From Chara braunii (taxonomy: Eukaryota > Streptophyta > Charophyceae > Charales > Characeae), in the NCBI GenBank assembly GCA_003427395.1, contig BFEA01000234.1:1758667-1804525 (forward strand): a stretch of DNA of 45,859 nucleotides, read 5' to 3'. The translations under genes and the position numbers were made by a program. Below the pieces are notes generated by a model. That model worked only from the letters and a program-made list of their open reading frames with translations, searched no databases and was not told where the DNA came from. Positions 21,033 to 32,335 of this stretch are shown one piece after another (positions within the stretch are counted from its first letter, which is position 1; every line of letters starts with the position of its first letter).

Positions 21033-22710
21033 GTGGAAGAACTGCCACTTGTCCGTATTTCGGCTCGTTTGTGAATTCCGGTTCCTTCCACGGTGTGATT
21101 TCCTCGCCCTTCGGCACTTTAGCGGGTCGATGCAGACGTGTCAGTCCGTCCNCGTTGCCGTGTCTCTCCGTTTTTCAATGAACGATATCGAAATCGTACT
21201 CCTGTAGTCGTACTGCCCATCGGCCAATCATGCCCGTGTAGTTGGTGAGCTTCTTCAAAGCTAGCAGAGGCTCGTGATCCGTCACGAGGCGAAACTTCTG
21301 TCCGTAGAGATACGGATGGAAGTGTTGGATTCCCCAAACTACCGCATAACACTCGCCTTGAGGTGCTGAGTCATTCCGGCGTTCGTCCGACACTGTGCGC
21401 GACGCGTACTTGATGACGTGTTCGCGACCATTGTTCCCCTTCTGCGCTAAAATAGCGGAGATGGCTTCCGGTTGCCAGTCCGTAATGAGGATAAACTGCT
21501 TCGAGGGGTCCGGTCGGATCAAAATAGGAGCCGTCGCCAAGGCGTCTTTGAGGGTCGCGAAGGCCTGCTTGCACTCCGCGTCCCAGCTGAGAGGCTGGTC
21601 CTTCCGTAGCAGATTCGTTAATGGCCGTGCAATCGCGGCAAAGCCCTTGATTAGGCGCCGGTAGTACGACGCTAACCCTAAGAAGGCTCGAACCTGCGTC
21701 AGTGACGTGGGAACCGGGGCTTCTTTCACTGCCGCAACCTTTCTTGAGTCCGGTCGTAGTCCTCCACGTGTCACAATGTAGCCCAAGAATGAAATTTTTG
21801 TGAGGAAAAATTCGCTCTTCTCGAGCGCAATCTTGAACCCAGCGTCTCTCAACGCTCCCAATATCCATTCGATATGTTGTGCGTACCCATGATAGGTTTC
21901 CGAATAGACCAGGATATCGTCCATGTACACGTTCACGCAGAAGTTAATCATCCCTTGTGTCAGCCATGTCTTGCTGACGAAATTCTGGAACGTCATGTTC
22001 ATTGCTCGCTGAAACGTGGCAAGCGCATTGCAAATCCCCATCGGACACCGAACCCACTGCCACGTGCCCTCAAACAACACAAAGGCCGTCTTCGACCGAT
22101 CTTCCTCTTTAACCAGAATGTGATGGAAACCATGCCGAATATCAAACTTGCTAAAATAATTAACACATCCAATCGCATCCAACAAATCCTCAATTCGGGG
22201 GAGGGGATACACATCTTTGATCGTGATCTCATTCAACTTGCGATAATCAATGCAAATGCGAATCGCTCCGTTTTTCTTCGGTACTAATACTACGGGAAAT
22301 GACCAAGGTCCGGTAGCGGGTTCAATCCAGCCGCTGGCTTCGAACTCCCGAATTCGTTCGAGGGCCTTTTTGCGGTTAATCAGGGAATACCGGTAAGGTT
22401 TGCAATGAATTGGAGAGTGATTTCCGGTCTGAATTTCATGTTGGATTAGTAACGACAAACCAATGTCACTGTCTGTCACACTAATCGCTCCTTGGTATTC
22501 CGTTAGAATATCCGCAATCACCCGGTGGATTTCATCCGGTACGTACTGTGGAACGTGTAGTTCGAAAAGTTGGTCCCAGATCTGAACGTCAATCTGTTTC
22601 ATGCGCGCCTGTTTTGCAACGTCGGGCGGAGGTGTTGAGATGAACGAATGGTCCGATCGCCAGGAGAACATTGTGACCATCATCTGGGTATCTTCTTCCC
22701 GGATTGCCAC
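21001..22710 (-). pseudogene. reverse transcriptase and RNase H (element 1)
   Basis: The 511-codon open segment 22710-21175 holds the whole RT palm and RNase H. RT motifs are VLVPKKNGAIRICIDYRKLN, FSKFDIRHGFHHI, the Asn-Ala of GICNALATFQ, and VYMDDILVYS with an intact YMDD box at 21916-21927. A roughly 12-residue extension precedes YMDD compared with usual gypsy RTs. RNase H shows ITDWQ, GECYAV and VTDHEPL, the Asp/Glu/Asp set. The frame continues beyond a TGA at 21175-21177 to 21001 and contains one ambiguous base (N at 21152). Upstream, a TGA at 22747-22749 separates it from the protease-RT linker in the same frame (23379-22750). This is the best-preserved domain of the element. Confidence 0.95.
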
Positions 22711-22746
22711 GTGTCCTTCCGGGGTAACCCCGTCACATATATCCTG

Positions 22747-23767
22747 TCATGGCACGCTCTTAGTTGCGATCTTTATCCCCTGTTCGTCTGTTTCGGCTTC
22801 GAGACGCGCAGGGGGTTCCAGAGAACTTGCTTCCGCCCCCAATCGTAACAATCGCACTTCTTTAGCAGATGTTAATAAGGACTTGGGTAGATCCGTAATG
22901 TCACAGTAATGCTTCTTGTCGTTATACCGGGCGAGGAGAGGGGTGATTCCTTCGTACAGGGTTTGAGGGGGTTCCAAAGAATCGACCATCCTTGAAATCT
23001 GCACGAGGGGCTCACCCAAGATCATCGCCTTGGTTCTTTGAATTTTTCGGCTGGTCAGTTGCATCGTTCTTGCTATCGTTTTGGGCGGCGGGTAGTAAAC
23101 GCGCTGTCGTACTAATATCAAGATCTCTGGATCATCTTCATCACTGTTGTCCGCATCATTCGTCGAGGACTTTCCATCTGCGGATTCGGCCCAGGAGATC
23201 ATGCGGAGAGTCCCTGCCATCATCGGCCAAACCCGTGGGACAGTGTTAATTGTAGTACGAAGGGTCAATCGCATGGTCACAGCGTAGGGTTTTCCTCCTG
23301 TATTTCGGAGGACGATCGAGGTTTGCTCGTAACGCCACAAGAGCAGAAAGTCCAAAAAGAACGCCGTACATATTAACATCTAGTACTACGACATCCCCAA
23401 GCTCGTGCACTTTTTCTAATCGGAAAGCGACATTGGTCATTCGTCCCACAATCTTGATCTTTTTGTCATCTGCCGAAACGAGCTGATCTTTCTCAGTGAG
23501 CATGATCATATCGTTTTTCCTACCTGCCCTTTCGACTACTCTCATGGAAATAGCCAGCACAACTGCACCCGAATCTATAATTGCGTTGTAAGGAATTCTC
23601 TAAATTTCAATATCGCATTCTGCGGATTTCCACGGGATTGGTTTAATCCGTAGGAAATGGTCGTCTTTCTGAATTAAACCTACCCGTATCGGATCTGAAG
23701 TGCCTGTTGGGTTTTCTTCGGGCGTGGGGCTTTTAGCTTTTACATTCGGTGTTCGGGTGAGGGCAAA
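22747..23767 (-). pseudogene. retropepsin and protease-RT linker (element 1)
   Basis: The aspartic protease active site reads AIIDSGAVVLAIS, with DSGA at 23564-23575. It lies in the same frame as the zinc-knuckle part of gag, separated only by TGA (23768-23770) and a TAG near 23608. The protease frame ends at 23246. Its C-terminal part and the ~200-residue linker towards RT continue in another frame from 23379, so one frameshift is needed near 23340. It would cleave the Gag-Pol polyprotein. Confidence 0.8.
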
Positions 23768-25230
23768 TCACTTTCGGTTCGCTTTGCAATGTTGTAGCAT
23801 TCGCTCATTGGCTTGCTCAGAGATCGAGAGTAGATGACCGATCGAAAGTGGAATCCGATGGTCCACGGCTCGGATGATGTTTAATACGTCGATCTCTCCT
23901 GTGAGGAAGGTGGGTCCTCCCGACTCCATTTCCCCTAATGAAGGTCGCCACTCCGCCACCTCTTTCGGTTCTGGCGCTGGTCTGATTGTTCCGATCATTC
24001 CAAGCCCGGGATACCCGAGTGATACGTACTCATCTAGCGGGATTAGCTCGGCGGCCTCTTCCGTGGTGGCTAGGGCACTTACCCCACCCTCTACTTCTTC
24101 CATTAAAGCTCCGACTCGTCCTGGTCCGTTAGCGATGGGGGCAGCCGCCATCAGCGCGACCCCGATCCGCTGTTGTGGGGGTCGATGGGGGCAATCACAG
24201 ACTAGATGTCCTGGCTGATGACAGGCATAACAGACATTCAGATTGTTCGCGGCTCCCCCAAGAGCAGGTGTCGGGGCTAATCCTTGCTGCATCGGAGGGG
24301 CGCGTACCACAAAGGGCGGCATGTTCCTCATCATGGCTTCCATCCGAGCATTGTGCTCTCGCTGCTCCTTTTTGCTTTCCTGGATTAAACTAATCAATGT
24401 TTTGGGTAGTTCGAAAATGACCGCTGATTCGTTCGATCATACGGGAGCCTCAATCGGTGGCGGGGGTAACACCCTGACGGGTGGGGGTATCATAGGAGCG
24501 GAGGTGCTTGGAATCTCACTTAGGGTCACTCGTTTGGGGCCTATCTGTTCCATATATGTGACAGGTCCTGATACAAATCCCATGTTTTCAAACTTGTTCT
24601 GCAAGGCAGCCAGCTCAGCTCTCGCTCGTGTGAGCTCGGTCGAATCTCCTTCTCTAGGATAGTCTTCTCCTTCCAGAAAGTTCGCTGCGAACTTCCGTTC
24701 TGTTTCTTCCACAGCAGCCATGATTTGTTGTAGCATGTGAGTGATGGGGGAAAATTGCTTCCGCAACTTAGCCCTTATTGTTTGGCTGTGAAGCCCGTCA
24801 ATGAACAGATCTCTCCCTACTTGCTCACCTCGCTCAGTTTTCACGAACATTCTGTAAACCGGTTTCGATATTCTGCAACGGATTCGAGAGTTTTTTGCAC
24901 TCGGTCCTTGATCATGTACAACGCTTGCTCGGGGTGAACATAATCGAATCGGTTCATGAAATCCCGTTCGAAGGCCGGAAGATCAACCCATACGTAGGTA
25001 CTAAACCAATAATGAGCGTCTCCTCCCATTTGAGCCGGAATGTTGATCTGTGCTTCGTTATCATCGTACTGCTGTGCTCTAAGCGTGGCCAACCATGCTC
25101 CTGCGAGATGGTGTGCCGGATCAAAAAGATAGAGATCGGGTGGCGTCATGGGAGCCCATGCACGTGGGGCAGGTTGATTCGGTGGATTAGCATTCTGTTG
25201 CGGAATCGGGTTTTGCACATTGGCAGCCAT
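23768..25230 (-). pseudogene. gag (element 1), frameshifted
   Basis: Starts at MAANVQNPIPQQ (25230). The first 129 codons give a Retrotrans_gag N-terminal domain (WLATLRAQQYDD, HYWFSTYVW, FERDFMNRFD, AEYRNRFTE). A frameshift at ~24845 moves into the frame of 24850-24437 and 24397-23768, which are separated by a TGA at 24437-24439. A zinc knuckle, CX2CX4HX4C (CYACHQPGHLVCDC), lies at ~24191-24232, as expected for the nucleocapsid part. The protein would package element RNA. Confidence 0.85.
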
Positions 25231-25370
25231 ATTGGCTGCTCGTCGGTTAGCCGATCTGCTTCGGGTGATGATAGGGTCGCGTCTATGCGCGTTCCGAGGG
25301 CGAGGTCGCCCACGGTTAGCCAGGTCGCCTAATTAACGTGCTATCAATCCTAAGACCCTAGCCACGTGTC

Positions 25371-25384
25371 GGGCTCCGATACCA
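25371..25384 (-). other. primer-binding site, tRNA-iMet type (element 1)
   Basis: The - strand reads TGGTATCGGAGCCC directly after the 5' LTR. It is close to TGGTATCAGAGC, the complement of the 3' end of plant initiator tRNA-Met. Confidence 0.85.
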
Positions 25385-25807
25385 ACCTCATGCCCAACAC
25401 GACTTCGTGATCGGAGTGGGATGTGGGCCTGAAAGTGCGAAAAGGCGTGTGCCAAGGATTTTTGGGAAAGTGGGGGAGTCTTAGGGGTATGGATGCAATA
25501 AAGCGAATAAGGGGCGTGTGCGCAAGGGACTTAAGGCCTGACGGGGCCTGGGTACTGTGGGCGACGACTTACGGGGAAGTCCCTTCGCGGAGGAGGTGGT
25601 CCTGAAAAGTTGGGCCGTCGGGGGCCGCCACGTGTCGCCGGCTGTTGCGTATTTGGGTTGGGCCTTCGGAATTTCGGGGTTCTCCGTTCGCCGCCACGTC
25701 GGCAATTTTCGTAGGGCGTGCTGGGCCAATAGGGGGCTATGGCCGGCCACGGAACGACGCTGAGTTGATGATACGGGAGATGAAGGCGAAAAGGAGGGAA
25801 ACTGGTG

Positions 25808-26088
25808 NNNNNNNNNNNNNNNNNNNNNNNNNNNNNNNNNNNNNNNNNNNNNNNNNNNNNNNNNNNNNNNNNNNNNNNNNNNNNNNNNNNNNNNNNNNNN
25901 NNNNNNNNNNNNNNNNNNNNNNNNNNNNNNNNNNNNNNNNNNNNNNNNNNNNNNNNNNNNNNNNNNNNNNNNNNNNNNNNNNNNNNNNNNNNNNNNNNNN
26001 NNNNNNNNNNNNNNNNNNNNNNNNNNNNNNNNNNNNNNNNNNNNNNNNNNNNNNNNNNNNNNNNNNNNNNNNNNNNNNNNNNNNNNNN
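25808..26088. other. assembly gap (281 N) inside the 5' LTR
   Basis: Starts after the same AGGGAAACTGGTG phrase as the gap in the other LTR. Sequence resumes at TGAGCTCCAAGATCGCG. Confidence 0.99.
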
Positions 26089-26712
26089 TGAGCTCCAAGA
26101 TCGCGTCATGGTGTCATTGCGGTATTATGGGTGGCCTAAGGATATTTCCGCGGCGATCGCGGTCGCCTCGTGCGAGCACGTGCAGGCCGCGCGAATGGCG
26201 TCGGACTTACGCGCGCTCATGCGGGACGATTGCGCCGTGCGGATTCTGAGATGGCCCTTTTTAATCAGACATATTGATGAGTCGAAGCCCGGGGATGTGT
26301 GTACGTGCGCAACTTAGATCGCGTCTTACACGTGTCCCCGCGCGACGTTCACCGAGCCCGGCATCCGACCGCCTAATCACTCTGTGAGATTCTGAGTTAT
26401 GCAAGATGCAACGATCACAAAACAGCTCGATCCCGAGGCAAGCAAACACACGGACAAGACCATCATTTGCACAAAATTCCTAGTCTATGCATGAGCGCCT
26501 CGAAGATGACAAACAAAACCAAGGACAAGGATTCTCAGCAAAAAGATAGACAAGCAAGCATAGCATCCATACATCCATACATTCAGCAATCATACACGTA
26601 ATGCAATCAAGACGGACATCGCAAGGACAAGTGTGAGCAAAACCCAAATCCAGATTTCGGAAAGGCAAAACGGAAACAAGAACGGGTAAACCGCCCGGAG
26701 CCGCAATCAAAA

Positions 26713-26720
26713 TTTATATA
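26713..26720 (-). promoter_or_regulatory. TATA-like box in the 5' LTR
   Basis: The - strand reads GTATATAAATTTTG, conserved between both LTRs. It is a reasonable candidate for the element's core promoter; the start site was not located. Confidence 0.5.
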
Positions 26721-27861
26721 CACAGATAGAGAGGGGGAAGAGAGAAAGAAACAACAAATCCGCGTCCATCAACCTCAACTCTCTCCTCCTCTCTCCCTCT
26801 CTCTTCTCCGATGCGGACAGTCCGTCGTCACGCACCAACCCACGAAGTCGTCACCTCGCTTAGTCCTCCCGCACCCGTAAGATTCGCTCGTGCCCACAGT
26901 CCGTCGTGACCCACGTCAATCCCGCGCGTTTGGCACCAGCCCATCGGGTTGCCCAACTCCTACTCTACTCACCTCTTACTTCGCTCGTGTGCCGATCCTT
27001 CCTGATCGCACAACCTCGAGCTTCCAGCAACGGGTTAAGAGAGCTAACTAATCGCGCAGTCGGAATTTATAGCGTGTATGCATGCGCGAAGAACACGGAA
27101 TTACAAGGACTTAGAAGAAGGGAAGGGGGAGGAGTTTGCCTGCGTTTCCATGGTCGGCTCACGGTGTGGGGGACGTAGCCGCTCTCCACGCATTGATTCG
27201 ATCATGCAGACCGCGGCTACCAAAAACGCAGCGGAAGAAAGAGAAGGAGGGCGGGAAAGACAAGGTGCAAGAATAAAAATACAGTTACAATGGCGCCCGC
27301 CCAAAATTACGGTTACACACACGATTAAGGGCGCCCATTAATCAGAGTACCGTTGCAGCCGCATGAAGAAGCGCGTAGACAAAAGGCGCCGCACGGCAAG
27401 AAAAATCGTAATTACCGAATTCCTAAACTCCTATCTAATGTGAAGAAGCAAAAAGCACGAAGTTCAGGGGAAAGTCCGAAATTCCGAGAGCCATCGGGGC
27501 TCGACAAAATTCGAAAAAAACTCAAAAGAAAATTCAAAAAGAACGAAGTCAATTCCCGCGCGATGTCTGCGCCCAAAAGATCGAAACCGAAACGAAAGAT
27601 ACGATGTCCACATTTATTAATCTCGCGCGCGGTGGCGCGCTAGCCATGTAGTCGACCAATCAATCAACCGACCATCCCAGGACATACCCAGCTTCGAACC
27701 CAACCATTCGAACAGAAGCGACGATAAAGACGAAAAAGCAAGGACCCTAATGCAATTTTCCACCGATCCCGATCTCCCGTAATTGGCCCACCCTTCCCAA
27801 CTTAGGACCCCTCGTTGCAACCGCGCAGAAAGTCGCGCATTATAGAAAGTGGTTCGTCACA

Positions 27862-28333
27862 GCCACAATAATTGACGAGGACTGCCAGTTCTAATGCCTC
27901 TGGTGACTCAACTCTGTCCCAACTTTGCTCTTTTTTTAACTTCATTGTAGATAAAACTGATGTAGTGGGGCAGATAATGAGCTGCCTCTTTTTCCTTGTG
28001 CAGCTGGGCTGTTGGACGACTCCAGAGAAAGACCAAAACTCCACAAGTGGGGCATGGCCCCTGGAATGGGAATTGTTTGGGGGTATATGAACGGCGACCG
28101 TATCGTGTACTATGCAATTTGGAGGCCTCAACAGAGTTATGTATGTATCGTGTGATTGCTTTTCTTCCTTTTGACTAGTGTTTTTTTCCCCAAAAAGGTT
28201 TTCGTTGAAGGAACGATGGAATCATTATAAAACGATGCCTCCATATGCAGGCAGACCCTACTCATGCCAGGACTTTTCCGGATGTGTCTGACAACAACTT
28301 TAGGTGGCCCTCGGTGTATCTGGCCACAACCGC
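27862..28333. other. unannotated DNA
   Basis: Flank of gypsy element 1. Only compositional open frames; nothing recognised. Confidence 0.35.
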
Positions 28334-28624
28334 GTCCAGAGCATCAACACCCATCTCCAGCAGCTACACCATCCTTTGCATAGAAGCCGAACGTACAGTT
28401 GATATAGGGTCCTGAGACTCCTCACTCCACTAAATAGCAATTTTGTCAAAACAAACATATTTTAATTTTTTCATCGAAATTGAAACCTTATAAATTGGCC
28501 CGATTTAGGTCGATATTTCACGTCCACAGCATCAACACCCATCTCCAGCAACTACCTCCATCCTCTGCATAGAAGACTGAACGTACAGTTGGTATAGGGT
28601 CCTAAGACTCCTCACTCCACTTAG
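28334..28624. repeat. ~100-bp direct repeat, two copies
   Basis: 28334-28430 and 28522-28624 share GCATCAACACCCATCTCCAG, GAACGTACAGTTG and GACTCCTCACTCCAC, separated by ~90 bp of AT-rich DNA. Confidence 0.8.
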
Positions 28625-28764
28625 GTCCACTGTGACACAAAAAATCTTTATGTACTACATGAAGGTCATAATCATCCAAATACATTCAAAATGTTGGACT
28701 CCTCCAAATGCTCCTGGTCTAGAAAGGCCTCCAAATGGATGTAGAGAGTTGAGTAGTGGAGGGA

Positions 28765-28935
28765 CGTGATGCTCCAACCTCACGCCCTACACTGGTTTCC
28801 TTCACGGAGTCCTTTGGAGGCATCGATGGGTTCTGATCTTATAGGGAGCGCGTATGGGGAAGGGGGAATCCATGGACGCAATCAAAAGTATCATCGAGAC
28901 ATAGATTAGGGCCCAATGGAGGAACTCAAAGAAAT
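28765..28935. repeat. possible diverged LTR-1 end fragment
   Basis: CCAACCTCACGCCC, then further on GGGGAAGGGGGAATCCATGGACGCAAT, resembles the first ~130 bp of the element 1 LTR. The similarity is patchy. Confidence 0.3.
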
Positions 28936-29463
28936 ACAAAGAATGAAGGGCCTTTCCAAAAAAATCAACATCGCTTAGTGCATTAATGCCTTCTGCATGG
29001 CCTGTCTGGGGGAGGAATGGGGGGGAAAGATAGGGCAGGGTACACTGGGAGGGCTGGCGGCTGGAGGATCAGCAGCGGCTCCCAGTCGCCCCAAAACAGT
29101 ATTGGGTAGTCTTCAGAGATTGGACTGCAATCAGAGTTAACATCTTGCTTCCCCCCTCCTCCGATTTCCCAGATTTATTCCCTTTCTCGATGAACACCCT
29201 GATGGAACCGGATTGGTTCCCCGCCCCCCCGCCTCCCCCTGCAAAAATGGCCAGGGGGAGGCTGGATAAGAGTCGTGGAATGGGAAAGCAGTTAGGGAAC
29301 CAGCCTCCGGTCACCCCCGCAAAGCTGGCACCTGGCTGCAAGAGCCCTGCCCTCACTCTGCCCAACCCCGTTCCAGGCTAGCTAATGGGGCCAGCCCCTC
29401 GACCATCAGTTTATGCCCAGTCTGTTAGCTCGCATTATCTCTCAGCTTGCTTGTGGTTTCACC
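28936..29463. other. unannotated DNA
   Basis: Moderately GC-rich. Open frames on both strands (29069-29365, 29145-29381) are proline/glycine-rich and show no motif. Confidence 0.35.
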
Positions 29464-29708
29464 TTTTTTTTTTTTTTTTTTTTAAGATACGGGCCGAGTG
29501 CCGAAGGCTTTTATTGCTCAATGATCAATAAACGAGGCCGGGGTCCTCACAGTCTACCCGGGGTCCACAGAACTCTAGCAGCCTTAGCCTGCTTCGGTTA
29601 TACAGAGCTGCACCTGCTGGAAACCGGGTCCAGCGTCCCATATACAGAATAAATAAGCAATAGTTGGTACCTCTTCACCCCCCTTACAGGGGCGCCAGAT
29701 ATTCCTTT
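29464..29708 (-). mobile_element. 3' UTR and poly(A) of the minus-strand LINE, displaced by element 2
   Basis: On the - strand the segment runs away from the element 2 insertion point and ends in AATAAAAG-containing sequence plus a ~20-base poly(A) (T-run at 29464-29483). It contains the stem-loop GCTGGACCCGGTTTCCAGC at ~29616-29634. The LINE body at 38603-43366 lacks a proper tail before it meets element 2, and the orientations agree, so this is best read as its missing 3' end. An alternative is an independent truncated copy. Confidence 0.65.
29705..29708. other. target-site duplication of element 2 (left)
   Basis: CTTT directly before the LTR end (TGCGAGG on +). The same four bases follow the other LTR at 38603-38606. 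Confidence 0.55.
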
Positions 29709-30751
29709 TGCGAGGAACATGAATATGGACGAAGCACATAAATCCAGAATGCAAAATCACACTGAAGTCCAAGTAGTCAAAGCCAGAGCAGATAGCACAA
29801 TGGAACCGAGTAACCATCCAATTGAGAATGATACAGAAGAATCGTGAGTCACTGTCCATGCCCAACAGGGCAACACCAACAGCATAACCCAATGTAGCTC
29901 TCTCTTATGAATGGCGCCAGGCGCCCTATCTACTCTACAGACTAAGCCTACAACTGCAGCAATGAAAGCAACTAGACAACTTGACTACCAGCGAGTGATG
30001 ATGTCAATACCAAGGCCGACCTCCACCTCTACCAGGTACGTGTCATCTTCACCCACACTCCCCCTTGTCACCCACACAACGCCCTTCATCTTCAAAGAAC
30101 CATCTTCGCCCTCACCTTCCCTGCGCCCCATGCAGCCCGGCTATGGCCGCCAGCGCACTGTGCACAGACAGCGCCCTACCGCCTAGCGCCTGCCTGTCTT
30201 GCACCGCATCCTAGCGCAGCGCAGCAGCAGCTCGCATTCGTGCAGCGTGCCGACAATGCTCGCATTTGCCAAGATACCTGCCCACTCGCCCTGCTTGCCT
30301 ATATGCCAGTGCTGTGTGTGGGCGGCCTCCCTTCAACCTGCGACCGGGCCCCAGTTCTTGAACCCACGCCCGATGCAGTTGGGGCCCGGGTAATGCAGTT
30401 GCCCCTCTTTTGTCAAGGCCTGCGGCCAGATTCAGATAGTGGGCCGATTTCCCTTTGGCATTTTCGGCCTCTATACCCAACGTGCATTGTCGGCCTCACG
30501 TTGAGGTGCCCAGGGCCTAACTAACTCAGAGGCCCTGGGTTCTCCACATTTGCAAAGATTCGAGACTCGGTGCACTCCAACCAACTGGCGTGCTGCAACT
30601 GTATGGACCCCACTTCGAGAAATGTTTGCATAGAGGGCTTTTGTTGATTTGCTTGCCCGCCTTCACTTAGGGCGGGCACTAGGCTTGCTGGGCCTTAGCC
30701 CAGAACATGTACATCATGGCAAGGCCCCTTCTTGATGGCTCAATCCTCACA
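29709..30751 (-). repeat. 3' LTR of element 2
   Basis: On the - strand it starts TGTGAGGATTGAGCC and ends ...CATGTTCCTCGCA. It matches 37559-38602 throughout with scattered substitutions. Confidence 0.93.
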
Positions 30752-30764
30752 TTCCATCCCCCTT
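30752..30764 (-). other. polypurine tract of element 2
   Basis: The - strand reads AAGGGGGATGGAA immediately before the TG of the 3' LTR, the position where plus-strand priming is expected. Confidence 0.8.
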
Positions 30765-30788
30765 AGCTTCAAAAGTCCGCTGATATGC

Positions 30789-32300
30789 TTACTTCGCAGG
30801 TGCCTTCCCTTTCAGTAGTCTCTCGTATTCTGCCACCACCTGAGGAGCTGTCTCAATCAGTTCCTCTCTAATAAACCACCGATCTTCTTTTGGATTCGTA
30901 TGATGCCTGAATCCGATGCGATACTCTCTCTTGGGTTTAGGAGGTCTTCCTCGACCCAACGACTTCGGAACAGGACTATCCCTGTGATCCACAATGTTGT
31001 CGATGTCCACTTGACCATCCATGGTTGGGGGCAGCATCGATCTCCTGGAAGAAAATTGATCTGTCTCAGCGAAAGGTGCAAGCTTTAAGGCATGAAAGAC
31101 TGGGTGAATGCGTAGGTGTCCACGAACAGGAATTATATATGTGGGGCCATCCATCTCATCTCCCACTATATCCAGGACTTCCCAGGGACCAAAGTACTGA
31201 GGCATTAGTTTGCGAGAGATTCCGAACTCCTGTCCTAACTCACTAGCCTTGACCCAGACACGTTCCCCTACCTGAAATGTGGACTGTCTACGATGTTGAT
31301 TCTCAGAAGCAATCATTGCTTGCTGAGCTTTCTTCATGTGCTCGACAACTTCTTGCAGCAACTTCTCATACTGCACAGCATATTCAAGTGTGCCTGGAGT
31401 TGCAGCGGGTCGGTTTTCAGGTAGGAGGAAGTCTAATGCTGATCTAGGCTTACATCCCAAGTAAAGTTGATTAGGACTAACGTCGGTACTGCTGTGGACA
31501 ACATTGTTGTACAAGCTGGCGATGAGAGGCAACTGCTCATCCCAATCATCCTGGCTGGGCTTGATGTAATGCCTCAGCAAGTGTTGTACAACTCTGTTCA
31601 TTTGCTCAGCTTGCCCGTTGGCTTCGGGATGATTCCCTGAAGTCATATGAAGTTGACTGCCCATCTGTTCTGCAGTCTTCTTCCACAACTCAACTGTGAA
31701 TCGGACATCTCGGTCACTAACGATTGACTTTGGTAAACCAAAGTCGCTCACCCAGTTGTCTTTGAACAACTTGATGACATAGTCAGTTCTTGCGGTCTAT
31801 GGCATAGCCACTAGTCTAGCGTACTTGGTGAATCGATCGATGATGACGAAGATATGCCTCTTGCCACTCTTACTAGTCGCCAGGGTGTCCATGAAATCCA
31901 TGGAAACACTCTGTCCTGGACCAGCAGGAATAGGCAAAGGCTTCAACAACCCAAGCGGTGCTTGAGTTTGTGGTTTGTCCCGCTGACAGACCTGACAGGT
32001 CTCTACGTACTTCTTTGCGTCATCTAACATTCCTGGCCACCAAAATCGTTGTACTAGGTTAGCACTTGTCTTCTTGTAGCCGAAGTGTCCCGTTGCGTCA
32101 TGGCATTCTCCTAAGAACAAACTACGCAAGGGTTCACTAGATGGAACTACTAATCATTTTATTCCTTCCTTATCAAGATAGAGGAGCCCGTCCATCATCA
32201 TAAACTCACTTTCTGTGACCTTGTTTTTTGCCTGAAGTTTGCGAATGATGTCCATCGTGATAGGGTCTTCCTGCTAGGCTCCCACCAACGATTGAGTTAC
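30789..32300 (-). pseudogene. integrase with C-terminal chromodomain (element 2)
   Basis: The zinc-binding HHCC motif (ECHDATGHFGYKK ... CQVCQRDK) and the first catalytic Asp (SVSMDFMD) lie in 32129-31797. A TAG at 31797-31799 interrupts the core. The remaining 326 codons (31769-30789) carry the second Asp (SDRDVRF) and the catalytic Glu region (NHPEANGQAEQMNR). They also carry a GPY/F motif (PQYFGPWEVLDIVG) and a chromodomain-like tail (VDIDNIVDHRD ... REYRIGFRHHTNPKEDRWF ... EYERLL). The chromodomain places it among chromoviruses, which often target chromatin marks. Further stops upstream (~32276 and ~32155) break the link from RNase H. Confidence 0.9.
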
Positions 32301-32335
32301 TTTATCAGATACGCCAAAGTCAGAAACTAGCTCAC

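Larger units (their letters stand above)
13973..27861 (-). mobile_element. Ty3/gypsy element 1 with PHD-like finger and extra 3' ORF
   Basis: A ~13.9-kb LTR retrotransposon reads on the - strand. Order from its 5' end: 5' LTR (25385-27861), PBS, gag, protease, RT/RNase H, PHD-like finger, integrase, AT-rich spacer, an extra ORF, 3' LTR (13973-16384). RT before integrase defines Ty3/gypsy order. All coding parts are interrupted. I found no target-site duplication and only a weak polypurine tract beside the 3' LTR, so exact ends are +/-10 bp. No chromodomain follows the integrase. Confidence 0.88.
25385..27861 (-). repeat. 5' LTR of gypsy element 1
   Basis: Long direct repeat of 13973-16384. 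On the - strand it starts TGTGACGAACCAC and ends ...GGGCATGAGGT beside the PBS. A TATA-like box is at 26713-26720, and a CT-rich microsatellite is at ~26778-26812. Confidence 0.9.

Noticed and set aside
22601-22909. Plus-strand ORFs opposite the element 1 and element 2 pol regions
   Set aside because: Shadows of the - strand retroelement coding sequence.
27802-28131. 109-codon - strand ORF beside element 1
   Set aside because: No motif, and it crosses the LTR boundary.
29069-29381. Overlapping ORFs on both strands near 29.1-29.4 kb
   Set aside because: Pro/Gly-rich compositional frames with no recognisable domain.
29590-29650. Repeated peptide frame HLLETGSSVP at 29.6, 43.3 and (altered) 12.6 kb
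   Set aside because: The frame is antisense to the A-tailed repeats, and the covarying stem-loop explains the conserved bases better than coding.
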